Shown here one piece after another: positions 25,452 to 33,506 of a stretch of 64,000 nucleotides of DNA (within the stretch, counting starts at the first letter, position 1; each line of letters starts with the position of its first letter). The DNA is from Nocardioides sp. CFH 31398. Lineage in GTDB: Bacteria; Actinomycetota; Actinomycetes; Propionibacteriales; Nocardioidaceae. Made by a program: the position numbers and the translations under genes. The notes under the pieces are model-generated. The model was not told where the DNA came from. It did no database searches and saw nothing but the letters and a program-made list of their open reading frames with translations. The stretch lies in assembly GCF_022436705.1 (NCBI RefSeq), contig NZ_JAKUHT010000005.1, positions 62,001 to 126,000 on the forward strand, written 5' to 3'.

Positions 25452-25457
25452 AGCCTA
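25452..25457 (-). promoter_or_regulatory. -10 box (TAGGCT) of leaderless ddaH-like gene
   Basis: TAGGCT-N6-ATG on the minus strand. Its TAG is also the stop codon of the upstream response regulator. The 18 bases CCTAGGCTCGCGCCATGG are repeated exactly at the LigD-polymerase gene (35690-35708 region). Confidence 0.5.
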
Positions 25458-26126
25458 GGCAGGGTCGGTGGCCGCGTCACCGGGACGCACCAGCCCGCTC
25501 TCGTAGGCGCGGACGACGAGCTGCGCCCGGTCGCGCAGGTCGTGGGCGAGCAGCACGTCGCTGACGTAGCCCTTCACGGTCGCGGGGGCCAGGTGGAGCC
25601 GTCGGGCGATGTCGGGGTTCGACAGCCCGGCGGCGACCAGACGCACCACGTCGCGCTGGCGCCCGGTCAGCCGGAGCGGCGGCGCGGAGGCGACTCCTGC
25701 CGCGACCACGCTCTCGATCAGGCGCCGCGTCACGCTCGGCGCGAGCAGCGCCTCGCCGGCGGCGACCGCACGGATCCCGGCGTACAGCTGGTCGCGCGGG
25801 GCGCTCTTCAGCAGGAACCCGCTCGCGCCGGCCCGCAGCGCGGCGACGACCACCTCGTCGGACTCGACGGTGGTGAGCACGAGGACCCGGGCGGCGGCGC
25901 CGGCCAGCCGCCGGGTTGCCTCGATCCCGTCGACGCCGGGCATCCGGACGTCCATCAGGACGACGTCCGCGTCGGTCCGCCGGGCCGCCGCGACGGCCTG
26001 CGCCCCGTCCGCCGCCGTGGCCACGACGCGCAGACCGGGCTCGGCGCCCACGATGGCGGCGAGGCCCTCGCGGACGATCTCCTCGTCGTCCGCCACCACC
26101 ACCGTGACCACCCCCGGGTCGCTCAC
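25455..26126 (-). CDS. NarL/FixJ family response regulator
   Basis: The 223-residue protein has a receiver domain (VVVADDEEIVREGL at about residues 8-21 and the phosphoacceptor Asp in VVLMDVRMPG near 56) and a LuxR-type DNA-binding domain (LTGRQRDVVRLVAAGLSNPDIAR, then ATVKGYVSDVL). Its GTG start overlaps the stop of the sensor kinase as GTGA, so it is the cognate regulator. Candidate targets are its divergent neighbour, the membrane protein at 27451, whose upstream region carries 12-bp direct repeats, and the downstream DDAH-like gene. Confidence 0.93.
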   Translation of the reverse strand: MSDPGVVTVVVADDEEIVREGLAAIVGAEPGLRVVATAADGAQAVAAARRTDADVVLMDVRMPGVDGIEATRRLAGAAARVLVLTTVESDEVVVAALRAGASGFLLKSAPRDQLYAGIRAVAAGEALLAPSVTRRLIESVVAAGVASAPPLRLTGRQRDVVRLVAAGLSNPDIARRLHLAPATVKGYVSDVLLAHDLRDRAQLVVRAYESGLVRPGDAATDPA

Positions 26127-27277
26127 CCCCGACCGCCCGCCGCCGTCGGCAGGCGCGCACCGAGCTCGAACCCGTCGCCGATCGGCCCGGACCACAGGTG
26201 CCCGCCGAGCGTCTCGACCCGCTCGCGCAGACCCTGCAGGCCGCGGCCGGCACCGCCGTACGCGCTGAGGTGGGCACGACGCCCCGTGCTGAGGACGACG
26301 ACCTCGACCGCGGCGTCCGAGTGAGCGACGCGGAGCTCGGCGCCGGGCTCGCCGGCGTGGCGCAGGACGTTCGTCACCCCCTCCTGCAGCACCCGGAAGG
26401 CACAGCGGTCGACGTCCTCCGGCAGCGGGCGGGCGACGCCGGTGGTGCTCACCGCCAGGGCGAGCCCCGCGGCGCGGGCGCCCTCCACCAGGCCGGGCAG
26501 GCGGGCGAGGCCGCCGACCTCGGGACTGTCGTCCAGCAGACCCAGCATCCGGTGGAGCTTGGTGAGGGCGTCGCGGCTCGCGGCGCCGATCGCGGTCAGC
26601 GCGCGTCGGGCTGCGGCCGGGTCGGTGTCGAGGACGGCCTGACCGGCCTCGGCCTGGACGGCGACCAGGGTCACCGCGTGCGACACCACGTCGTGCAGCT
26701 CCCGGGCGATGCGCTGCCGCTCGGCCGCGGCGGCGGTGGCGGCCGCAGTCGCCGCCTCCCGCTCGATGACCAGCCGCTCGCGCTCGAGCAGACGGATGCG
26801 CTCGCTGCGCGCGCGGACCCCCCAGCCCAGGCCGCAGGGGACGACGAAGAACAGCAGCAGGGTGGCGAGCAGGTCGTCCTCGGTGCCCGAGGAGTCCAGC
26901 GCGACGGAGGTCAGCGCGGACGCCGCGAGCACCGCCACCGCGGGCAGCGCCCTGCGCACGGGGGCGTGGGCGAAGCCGGAGTAGGCCGCGACGATGACGG
27001 CCAGCAGCACGCCCACGACGTCCGGCGAGTCGACCACCAGGGTCTCCGCCATCACCCCGACGGCGATCCACACGCAGGTGAGGCCCGGGTACGTCGTCCG
27101 CACGGCCAGGCCGAGCACGGTCGCGGCGGCCATGGCCGCACGCAGCCCGGGGGCGGTGTCGCTGGTGGCGAGCGTCTCGGCGACGGCGAGCACCGCCAGG
27201 GCGACCGCCAGGGCGGCGGCCAGGGCGGCATCGGAGGTGCTGACGGCGGCGCGGAGCCGGTCACCTGCCCGGGGCAT
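26123..27277 (-). CDS. Sensor histidine kinase, HisKA_3 (NarL-type) family
   Basis: The 384-residue protein has about five N-terminal membrane segments (residues 18-150) without a large periplasmic domain. The dimerisation box ERQRIARELHDVVSHAV follows (phospho-His near residue 198), then a HATPase_c domain with N-box VLQEGVTNVLRHA and a GRGLQGLRERV glycine box. It phosphorylates the response regulator translated from the same mRNA. The signal is unknown; such short-sensor kinases often sense membrane stress. The ATG follows TAGGTT by 6 nt, suggesting a leaderless mRNA. Confidence 0.93.
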   Translation of the reverse strand: MPRAGDRLRAAVSTSDAALAAALAVALAVLAVAETLATSDTAPGLRAAMAAATVLGLAVRTTYPGLTCVWIAVGVMAETLVVDSPDVVGVLLAVIVAAYSGFAHAPVRRALPAVAVLAASALTSVALDSSGTEDDLLATLLLFFVVPCGLGWGVRARSERIRLLERERLVIEREAATAAATAAAAERQRIARELHDVVSHAVTLVAVQAEAGQAVLDTDPAAARRALTAIGAASRDALTKLHRMLGLLDDSPEVGGLARLPGLVEGARAAGLALAVSTTGVARPLPEDVDRCAFRVLQEGVTNVLRHAGEPGAELRVAHSDAAVEVVVLSTGRRAHLSAYGGAGRGLQGLRERVETLGGHLWSGPIGDGFELGARLPTAAGGRG

Positions 27278-27283
27278 GCCCGC

Positions 27284-27289
27284 AACCTA
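27284..27289 (-). promoter_or_regulatory. -10 box (TAGGTT) of leaderless kinase-regulator operon
   Basis: TAGGTT-N6-ATG on the minus strand, with no ribosome-binding site. Confidence 0.5.
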
Positions 27290-27369
27290 GACCCGGCGGC
27301 GGCCCGGCGACACCGACCCGGGTCGGTGCCCACGGGCCCTGTCGTGCGCCTGACGTGGGTGCGGGTCGG

Positions 27370-27401
27370 GCCGCCCGTCGGTGGTCCGCGCCGCCCGTCG
27401 G
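27370..27401 (+). promoter_or_regulatory. Tandem 12-bp direct repeats upstream of the membrane-protein gene
   Basis: GCCGCCCGTCGG occurs at 27370-27381 and again at 27390-27401, a 20-bp period (two helical turns). A -35-like TTGGAC follows at 27410-27415, but no good -10 lies 17 bp on. The position between the two-component operon and a divergent gene suggests a response-regulator site. Confidence 0.4.
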
Positions 27402-27450
27402 CGACGAGGTTGGACGGCACCAGGCACCCACCCGACCCACGGAGGACCCG

Positions 27451-28113
27451 ATGTCCCGCACCACCGCGCTCCCGACCACCCGCCCTCAGCTCGACGAGCC
27501 CCGCCGCGGCGTCGGCCGCGCCGCCGTCGTCCTGGCCGGGCCGGTGCTGCTCGTGGCCGCCGAGCTGATCGCCCCCCGCTTCCCGGACGCCCTCGACACC
27601 GCCGGCGAGGGCGCCTTCCTCGTCGCGCACCGCGGGCTGTTCACCGCGGCCTCGCTGCTGGGCGCGGCCGCCGGCGTCCTGCTGGCGGTCGCGGCCGTCG
27701 TCGTGGCTCTCGGCACCACGGGCCGCGGACGCCGGCTGCTCCGGGTCGCCGCCGGGTTCGCCGTCCTCGGCGGCACCGGCCTGACCATGCACCACGCCGC
27801 CACCCTCGGTGGTCTCGACGCCATGGCCGGCGGCGCCTCCCCGTCCTCGCTCGTGGCGATGGCCGAGGGCCCGGGGGCAGCGTCCTCGATCCTGGCCCTC
27901 CTCCTCGGGACGACGCTCGCGGCCCTCCTGCTCGCCCTGGCCGCCCACCGCACCGGACGCACCCCGGGCCGCGCCGGTTGGTGGCCGCTCGGCGTCGCGG
28001 TGCTCGGCGTCGCCGCGAACATGTCGGGCATCGCGTTCGGGACGGTCGTCTTCGTCGTCGCGATCGGCGTCCTGCTGGCGGTGCACCTGCGGCCCGCCGT
28101 CGACGGCGGCTGA
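27451..28113 (+). CDS. Polytopic membrane protein of unknown function
   Basis: I do not recognise a named family. The 220-residue protein has a 27-residue polar N-terminus followed by five or six hydrophobic segments (about residues 32-48, 66-92, 100-116, 140-165, 175-195 and 195-212) with short loops. It contains an MHHAATLGG stretch, whose histidines might bind something. GGAGG precedes the ATG at 27451 at normal distance. It is transcribed divergently from the sensor kinase, so it may be the main target of that two-component system. Confidence 0.75.
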   Translation: MSRTTALPTTRPQLDEPRRGVGRAAVVLAGPVLLVAAELIAPRFPDALDTAGEGAFLVAHRGLFTAASLLGAAAGVLLAVAAVVVALGTTGRGRRLLRVAAGFAVLGGTGLTMHHAATLGGLDAMAGGASPSSLVAMAEGPGAASSILALLLGTTLAALLLALAAHRTGRTPGRAGWWPLGVAVLGVAANMSGIAFGTVVFVVAIGVLLAVHLRPAVDGG

Positions 28114-28160
28114 CCGGGCGCTCGCCCCTCGTTGCGGAGCACCTGGACCACCGAGAGCGG

Positions 28161-28242
28161 TGGCTCCCCGGGTAGGAGTCGAACCTACGTCGCTAGTCCT
28201 GATTCAAAGTCAGGCGGGCCCTGCCGGCAGACCAACCGGGGA
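28161..28242 (-). tRNA. tRNA-Gln (anticodon TTG)
   Basis: Read on the minus strand it has a TCCCCGG/CCGGGGA acceptor stem, a CCTGA-CTTTGAA-TCAGG anticodon arm with anticodon TTG, a GTAGG-TTCGACT-CCTAC T arm, discriminator G and an encoded CCA end (28161-28163). The variable region between anticodon and T stems counts 9 nt, longer than the usual 4-5. It begins 31 nt after the stop of the upstream acyltransferase gene. Confidence 0.88.
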
Positions 28243-28273
28243 TCGAGCCCTCACCCTAGGAGGCGGGGTCCGC

Positions 28274-30427
28274 TCAGGGCAGGTCGAGGGTGATGCTCGC
28301 GGGGTCCTCGTCGGTCCAGCCGAGACGGGCGAGCTCGCGGTGCAGCATCGGCAGCATCGTGTAGACGTAGGTCTGCGTCAGGTGGCTGCTCTGGCGGTAG
28401 ACGAGCACACCGCCGATGGCCGGGGCGCAGCGCGGGCGGCTCTCGGGGCAGATGAACTCGTTGAGGTCGACCAGCGGGGCGCCGGACTCCTCCGCCGCCT
28501 CCTGCATGATGCCCAGGCCGCTCTCGGCGTAGCCGCGCTGGGCGTCGAAGCCGCAGCTCTGGTACTCGGCGTTGCGGTCCACGCACTGGTAGACGCGCTT
28601 GCCGGACGGCGGCCCGGGGTTGTCGGCGAGCAGGACGACGTCGATGCCGAGGTCCTGCATCTCCTCGACGGCCTCGGCGAACCCGCGCCCGGAGTCGTCG
28701 TACGCCCCGCGCACCGAGATGATCACCCGGTCCGGGGCGTCGCCCTCGGCGAACGAGTCGAGCACGTTGTTGGAGTACTCGTCGCACTTCTGCTCGGGCT
28801 TGCCCGTGCGGCTCGGCACGCAGCCCGCCTTGCCGAGGGTACGGATCCGCCAGCCCTCGAGCTCGCCGAGGCGGTCGAGCGCCGGGTACCACTGCACCAT
28901 CTTCGAGTCGCCCATCATCGCGACCTCGATGTCGCCGTCGACGTCGCCGAAGGTGCAGCGCTCCGGGGGCAGCTCCGCGATCGGCCCGCGGACCTGGCAC
29001 TCGTCGACGAGGGGCTGGTCCTGGGTGGCGACCGACGGGTCGGGGACGACCCGGCCGGACATGGTGAACGCCTCGCGCGGGTCGCTCACGACCGTCCAGT
29101 CCGCGCCGTCCGGGTCGGCGACGAGCGCACGGGCGCCGGGCTCGGAGATGTCGTCGTACGACGCGAGCGACGGGACGCTGAGCGCCACCGCAACACCGAC
29201 GGCACAGGTGGTCGCCATGGCGACCAGCGCCACCAGCAGCGACCGCAGCGGGCGGGCGACGAGCGCCGGGTGGAAGCGGACGGGCCGCTCGACGAGCCTG
29301 CCGGTGAGCCAGGCCAGCCCGATCGAGGCCGCCGCGAGCACCGGGGCCTGCAGGAGGCCGGGCTTCCCGAAGACCTCCTTGCTGAGGATGATCAACGGCC
29401 AGTGCCACAGGTACGTCGCGTAGGAGATGCCACCGATCCAGACGAGCGGCCTCCACGACAGCGCCCGTCCCGGCAGCGTCGAGTGACCGGCGCCGCCCGC
29501 GGCGATGAGCGCCGCCGTGCCCAGCACCGGCAGGGCGGCGGCGTACCCCGGCCAGGGCGTCGCGCCGGAGAAGAGGGTGACGCCGAGGACGATCCCGACC
29601 ACGCCCAGCCAGGCGAGCACCTGCACCGCGGCCCGGCTCGCCAGGGCGAGCCGGTTGGCGGCGATCGCCAGGCCGGCGCCGACGGCGAGCTCCCAGACCC
29701 GGGTGGTGGTGACGAAGTAGGCCGTGGCCGGCTCGGTCGCGGTGGCGTGGACCGACCAGGCGAACGACGCGAGACCCACGCCGCCGATCGCGACGATCAG
29801 CGTGGGCCGCAGCCGCAGGCCGAAGCGGCGCACGAGCACCAGGCAGAGCAGGATCAGCAGCGGCCAGACGACGTAGAACTGCTCCTCCACCGACAGCGAC
29901 CAGTAGTGCTGCAGCGCCGACGGTGCGGCGTCCTCGGCGAGGTAGTCCACGGAGCGGGCGGCCAGCTCCCAGTTCAGGACGTACAGCGTCGAGGCGACGG
30001 TGTCGCGACCCAGGTTGACGTGCGTCGACCCCGGCAGCAGCCACCAGCCCGCCACCGCCGTCACGACGAGCACCAGGCTGGCCGCCGGCAGGAGGCGTCG
30101 GGCGCGGCGGGCGTAGAAGTCGAGCATCGAGACGCGACCGGTGCGCTCGGCCTCCCGGATGAGCAGGCCCGTGATCAGGAAGCCCGAGATGACGAAGAAG
30201 ATGTCGACGCCCGCGAAGCCGCTGGACAGGACCGGGGCGCCCAGGTGGTAGAGCAGCACCGTCAGGACGGCGATGCCGCGCAGGCCCTCGATGTCGAGGC
30301 GCAGACCCGCGCCGTGCCCGCCCGTGGAGGCCTTCGTCGCCGCCGCCCCGCCGGCCCCGACGGGTCCCCGCGCGTCGCGACGCGGTGCCGTGACCGTGCC
30401 GCGGGAGGAGCGGTGGGTCCCGGACAT
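28274..30427 (-). CDS. OafA-like acyltransferase with SGNH hydrolase-type domain
   Basis: The 717-residue protein has an N-terminal acyltransferase-3 membrane domain: LDIEGLRGIAVLTVLLYH near residue 45, FFVISGFLITGLL, FYARRARRLLPA, HYWSLSVEEQFY and about ten transmembrane helices to residue 420. A C-terminal extracytoplasmic SGNH-like domain follows, with MMGDSKMVQW as block I near residue 510 and a late SSHLT histidine. Such proteins O-acetylate surface polysaccharides, the membrane part supplying acyl groups and the SGNH part transferring them. There is no ribosome site at the ATG, but TACACT lies 7 nt upstream, so the mRNA is probably leaderless. Confidence 0.92.
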   Translation of the reverse strand: MSGTHRSSRGTVTAPRRDARGPVGAGGAAATKASTGGHGAGLRLDIEGLRGIAVLTVLLYHLGAPVLSSGFAGVDIFFVISGFLITGLLIREAERTGRVSMLDFYARRARRLLPAASLVLVVTAVAGWWLLPGSTHVNLGRDTVASTLYVLNWELAARSVDYLAEDAAPSALQHYWSLSVEEQFYVVWPLLILLCLVLVRRFGLRLRPTLIVAIGGVGLASFAWSVHATATEPATAYFVTTTRVWELAVGAGLAIAANRLALASRAAVQVLAWLGVVGIVLGVTLFSGATPWPGYAAALPVLGTAALIAAGGAGHSTLPGRALSWRPLVWIGGISYATYLWHWPLIILSKEVFGKPGLLQAPVLAAASIGLAWLTGRLVERPVRFHPALVARPLRSLLVALVAMATTCAVGVAVALSVPSLASYDDISEPGARALVADPDGADWTVVSDPREAFTMSGRVVPDPSVATQDQPLVDECQVRGPIAELPPERCTFGDVDGDIEVAMMGDSKMVQWYPALDRLGELEGWRIRTLGKAGCVPSRTGKPEQKCDEYSNNVLDSFAEGDAPDRVIISVRGAYDDSGRGFAEAVEEMQDLGIDVVLLADNPGPPSGKRVYQCVDRNAEYQSCGFDAQRGYAESGLGIMQEAAEESGAPLVDLNEFICPESRPRCAPAIGGVLVYRQSSHLTQTYVYTMLPMLHRELARLGWTDEDPASITLDLP

Positions 30428-30434
30428 CGGAAGG

Positions 30435-30440
30435 AGTGTA
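30435..30440 (-). promoter_or_regulatory. -10 box (TACACT) of leaderless OafA-like gene
   Basis: TACACT-N7-ATG on the minus strand; no ribosome-binding site is present. Confidence 0.45.
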
Positions 30441-30487
30441 GGTGCCGGGAGTGCCCCGTCCGGGAATCCGCGCCGGGGCGCCGGGCA

Positions 30488-30493
30488 TAGGGT
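30488..30493 (+). promoter_or_regulatory. -10 box (TAGGGT) of leaderless DNA ligase gene
   Basis: TAGGGT-N6-GTG on the plus strand, divergent from the OafA-like promoter about 50 bp away. Confidence 0.5.
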
Positions 30494-30499
30494 CGACAC

Positions 30500-31618
30500 G
30501 TGGACCTGCCCGTGATGCCGCCGGTGCGCCCGATGCTGGCGAAGTCGGTCAGCGGGATCCCGGACCCCGCCAAGCACGGCGGGGGCCTGAGCTTCGAGCC
30601 GAAGTGGGACGGCTTCCGCTGCCTCGTCTTCCGTGACGGCGACGAGGTCGAGCTCGCCAGCCGCAACACCAAGCCGCTGACCCGCTACTTCCCGGAGGTC
30701 GTGGCCGCGGTCCTCGAGCAGCTGCCGGAGCGCTGCGTGCTCGACGGCGAGATCTTCGTGGCGAGCACGGGCGAGGAGGGCTCGCGGCTCGAGTTCGAGG
30801 TGCTCCAGGAACGGATCCACCCCGCGGGCTCCCGCGTGCGGATGCTCGCCGAGACCACCCCGGCCGGCTTCGTCGCCTTCGACCTGCTGGCGCTCGGCGA
30901 CACCTCGTACGTCGACCGCCCGTTCTCCGAGCGCCGGGCCGCGCTGGTCGAGGCCCTCGCCGGCCTGCTGGACGACGGCCCGTGCCACCTGACCCGCACC
31001 ACCACCGACCCCGTGGTCGCCCAGGAGTGGTTCGGCACCTTCGAGGGCGCCGGCCTCGACGGCGTGGTCGCGAAACCCCTCGACGCGCCGTACACCGAGA
31101 ACGGGCGCACGATGCTGAAGATCAAGCACGAGCGCACCGCGGACGTCGTCCTCGCCGGGCTGCGCGAGCACAAGACGAGCACCCCGGAGCGACCGCTGCT
31201 GGGCAGCCTCCTGCTCGGCCTGTACGACGACGAGGGGTCGCTGCAGCACATCGGCGTCAGCGCGTCCTTCACGGAGGTCAGGCGGGCCGCGCTGATGGAG
31301 GAGCTGGCGCCGCTGGTCTGCGACGTCTCCGAGCACCCGTGGGGTGCCTGGAGGGAGTGGGCCATCGCCAACCCCGACCGCGTCCCCGGCACCCAGAGCC
31401 GCTGGAGCGCCGGCAAGGACCTGTCCTTCACCCCGCTGCGGCCCGAGCGGGTGCTGGAGGTCAAGTACGACCACATGGAGGGCCGCCGCTTCCGCCACAC
31501 CGCGCACTTCAAGCGCTGGCGGCCCGACCGCGACCCCACGTCCTGCGGCTACGACCAGCTCGACGAGCCCGCGGGCTACGACCTGTCCGAGATCCTGAGG
31601 CCCGAGGAGGCCCCGTGA
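30500..31618 (+). CDS. ATP-dependent DNA ligase, LigC-like
   Basis: The 372-residue protein carries the nucleotidyltransferase motif I EPKWDGFR with the adenylated Lys at residue 35, then SRNTKPL (motif Ia), VLDGEIFV (motif III), FVAFDLLAL (IIIa), LDGVVAKPL (IV) and MLKIKHERTADVV (V). A C-terminal OB fold follows. The size matches stand-alone LigC enzymes rather than multidomain LigD. A LigD-type polymerase domain is encoded 3 kb away on the opposite strand, and in mycobacteria such pairs work in gap repair. No Ku gene is seen in this window. GTG follows TAGGGT by 6 nt. Confidence 0.93.
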   Translation: MDLPVMPPVRPMLAKSVSGIPDPAKHGGGLSFEPKWDGFRCLVFRDGDEVELASRNTKPLTRYFPEVVAAVLEQLPERCVLDGEIFVASTGEEGSRLEFEVLQERIHPAGSRVRMLAETTPAGFVAFDLLALGDTSYVDRPFSERRAALVEALAGLLDDGPCHLTRTTTDPVVAQEWFGTFEGAGLDGVVAKPLDAPYTENGRTMLKIKHERTADVVLAGLREHKTSTPERPLLGSLLLGLYDDEGSLQHIGVSASFTEVRRAALMEELAPLVCDVSEHPWGAWREWAIANPDRVPGTQSRWSAGKDLSFTPLRPERVLEVKYDHMEGRRFRHTAHFKRWRPDRDPTSCGYDQLDEPAGYDLSEILRPEEAP

Positions 31619-32211
31619 GCGACGCCCCCCAGACCGATGTCCCGACGACCGGCACCGCCGAGGGCGAGGAGCCGCCGTACGACGTCGTCGTGCTCGTCGA
31701 GCAGGAGCTGTCCGCCGGTGACGCGGAGCGCATCGCCGCCCTGCACCGCGGCATCACCGAGGAGACCGGCGCCGTCGTGCGCTACCACCTGCTGCTGCCC
31801 GTCGACGACGCCGCCGCGGCGGTGCACGCCGCGATGGGGTCGATGGCCTCGCAGGACGCGCTCGCCGCCCCCGCTCCCCCGCCCCAGGACCTCGCCGAGG
31901 TCGACGGGGCGCTCCGCGAGGAGGCGCAGCGTCGCCTCGGCGCCTCGCTCGACGCCATGGCCGGCGCCGGCGCCCAGGCCGCGGGTGCCACGGTGCCCGG
32001 GCCGCCGGTCGACGCGCTGCGCAGCACCGTCTCGGCCGTGGGCGCCCGCGAGGCGGTCGTCATCACCGAGCGCCACGTCGTGGCCGAGTTCCTCTCCGTC
32101 GACTGGGCCTCGCGGGCGCAGCGGCACCTCGGCATCCCGGTGCTCCACCTCGTCGAGCACGAGACCTTCGCGGAGCAGGCCGGCGACCCGGGCGGGGTCA
32201 CCGGGCTCTGA
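31615..32211 (+). CDS. Hypothetical protein coupled to the DNA ligase gene
   Basis: I do not recognise this family. The GTG at 31615 overlaps the ligase stop as GTGA and would make a 198-residue, acidic, alanine-rich soluble protein. The central part (about residues 60-130) is predicted to be helical. Two stretches look conserved: YDVVVLVEQELSAGDAERI near the N-terminus, and REAVVITERHVVAEFL followed by GIPVLHLVEHETF near the C-terminus. The latter resemble alternating strands and helices of a small Rossmann-like fold. No signal peptide or membrane segment is present. Cotranslation with the ligase suggests a role in DNA repair, but that is only contextual. Confidence 0.75.
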   Translation: MSDAPQTDVPTTGTAEGEEPPYDVVVLVEQELSAGDAERIAALHRGITEETGAVVRYHLLLPVDDAAAAVHAAMGSMASQDALAAPAPPPQDLAEVDGALREEAQRRLGASLDAMAGAGAQAAGATVPGPPVDALRSTVSAVGAREAVVITERHVVAEFLSVDWASRAQRHLGIPVLHLVEHETFAEQAGDPGGVTGL

Positions 32212-32282
32212 GACGGGCCCGGGGGGCTCGTCCGGGGCGATCGGCGCGGAGGGTCGGGGAGGCAGGTCCCGCCGAAGTCTCA

Positions 32283-32288
32283 TAAGGT
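32283..32288 (+). promoter_or_regulatory. -10 box (TAAGGT) of leaderless sulfotransferase gene
   Basis: TAAGGT-N6-GTG directly before the gene at 32295. Confidence 0.5.
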
Positions 32289-32294
32289 CGCGGG

Positions 32295-33506
32295 GTGAGC
32301 GACAGCCAGGACCGGCCGCAGCAGCCCGCCGCCGACCCCGCCGCGGCGCCCCCCGCCGCCGGCGTCGCCGCCGACACGGTGGGCGAGGTCGCGGGTGACG
32401 CCGAGGCCACCGCCTCCCTCGGCAGGCGTCTCCGCTATCCGCGGCGCGTCGTCCTGGTGGCCGGAGCCGGCCGCAGCGGCACCAGCACGCTGGCCGGCGT
32501 CCTGCAGCGCCTGCACCTGTACGTGCCGCAGCCGGAGGTCGACGCCGACACCACCAACCCCCGCGGGTTCGGGGAGTCCGCATGGGTGGTGCGCCACCAC
32601 GACCGGATGCTGCGCCGCGCGAACGTCAACATGGCCGACGCGCGGCCCGACGCCTGGCTCGACGCCGCCCGCATCGCGGCGATGCCCAACTGCCGGGTCC
32701 CCACCAGCAAGTTCCTCGAGGAGCAGTTCGGCTTCGGCAGCGAGGTCGTCATCAAGGACCCGCGCCTGAGCTGGTTCCTCGGCCTGTGGCAGGCCGCCGC
32801 CGTCCGCACCGAGTCGACGGCCGTGGTCGTGACCATGCTGCGCCCGCCGGCCGAGGTCATCGGCAGCAAGCAGGACCACTACGCCAACCGGCTGGGCGCC
32901 CCGCACCTGGCCGCGTCGTGGCTGAACATGATGCTCCACACCGAGCGCGCCGGGCGCGACCTGCAGGAGGGCGCGGGCCGGTCGTTCGTCCGCTACACCG
33001 ACCTGCTCGGCGACTGGACCTCGACGATCATGCGGCTCGGCGAGGAGCTGCAGCTGCAGAACGTCCTGCACGCGGGGACGACGGCGGTCACCGACGTCGA
33101 CACGTTCATCGACCCGGCGCTGCGTCGTACCGAGCGGACTCTCGCGGACATGCCGATCTCCTCGCGGATGCGCGAGCTGGTCGAGGAGACGGACGCCGCG
33201 CTGAACTCGATGGCCGACCCCGGCGGTGACACCGCCGAGGTCCGGGCGACGCTCGACCAGCTGCGCACGGCGTACGTCGACCTCTACGCCGACGCCGAGG
33301 CCGTCACCCGCTCCACCGCCCTCGCCGCGGTCGAGAGGGGCCGCCGCGAGGGTCGTGAGGCCGCCCGCGCCGAGTCCGCCCCGGACGGGTCCGGCGACGA
33401 GGCCGGGGGCGCCGCGGACGCCGCGACCGGGCTGGCGCGCCGCGCCGCCCGTCGTCTGCCCGAGCCGGTCAAGGGCCGCCTGCGCGACCTGCGGGGCCGC
33501 GGGTGA
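32295..33506 (+). CDS. Sulfotransferase-fold protein (second of four in the window)
   Basis: The 403-residue protein has a disordered Ala/Pro-rich N-terminus of about 45 residues. It is followed by a PAPS/P-loop VLVAGAGRSGTSTLAGVL (about residues 51-68) and a 3'-phosphate-binding-like VVVTMLRPPAEVIGSK (about 176-191). The C-terminal 100 residues are helical and end in an Arg-rich tail. It is longer than typical sulfotransferases because of both tails. Its stop overlaps the GTG of a glycosyltransferase-like gene (GTGA), so the two may act on the same glycan or glycolipid. The acceptor is unknown. Confidence 0.82.
   Translation: MSDSQDRPQQPAADPAAAPPAAGVAADTVGEVAGDAEATASLGRRLRYPRRVVLVAGAGRSGTSTLAGVLQRLHLYVPQPEVDADTTNPRGFGESAWVVRHHDRMLRRANVNMADARPDAWLDAARIAAMPNCRVPTSKFLEEQFGFGSEVVIKDPRLSWFLGLWQAAAVRTESTAVVVTMLRPPAEVIGSKQDHYANRLGAPHLAASWLNMMLHTERAGRDLQEGAGRSFVRYTDLLGDWTSTIMRLGEELQLQNVLHAGTTAVTDVDTFIDPALRRTERTLADMPISSRMRELVEETDAALNSMADPGGDTAEVRATLDQLRTAYVDLYADAEAVTRSTALAAVERGRREGREAARAESAPDGSGDEAGGAADAATGLARRAARRLPEPVKGRLRDLRGRG

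Noticed and set aside
28114..28160. Small gene between the membrane protein and tRNA-Gln
   Set aside because: Only 47 bp remain, with no start codon or ribosome site of note.
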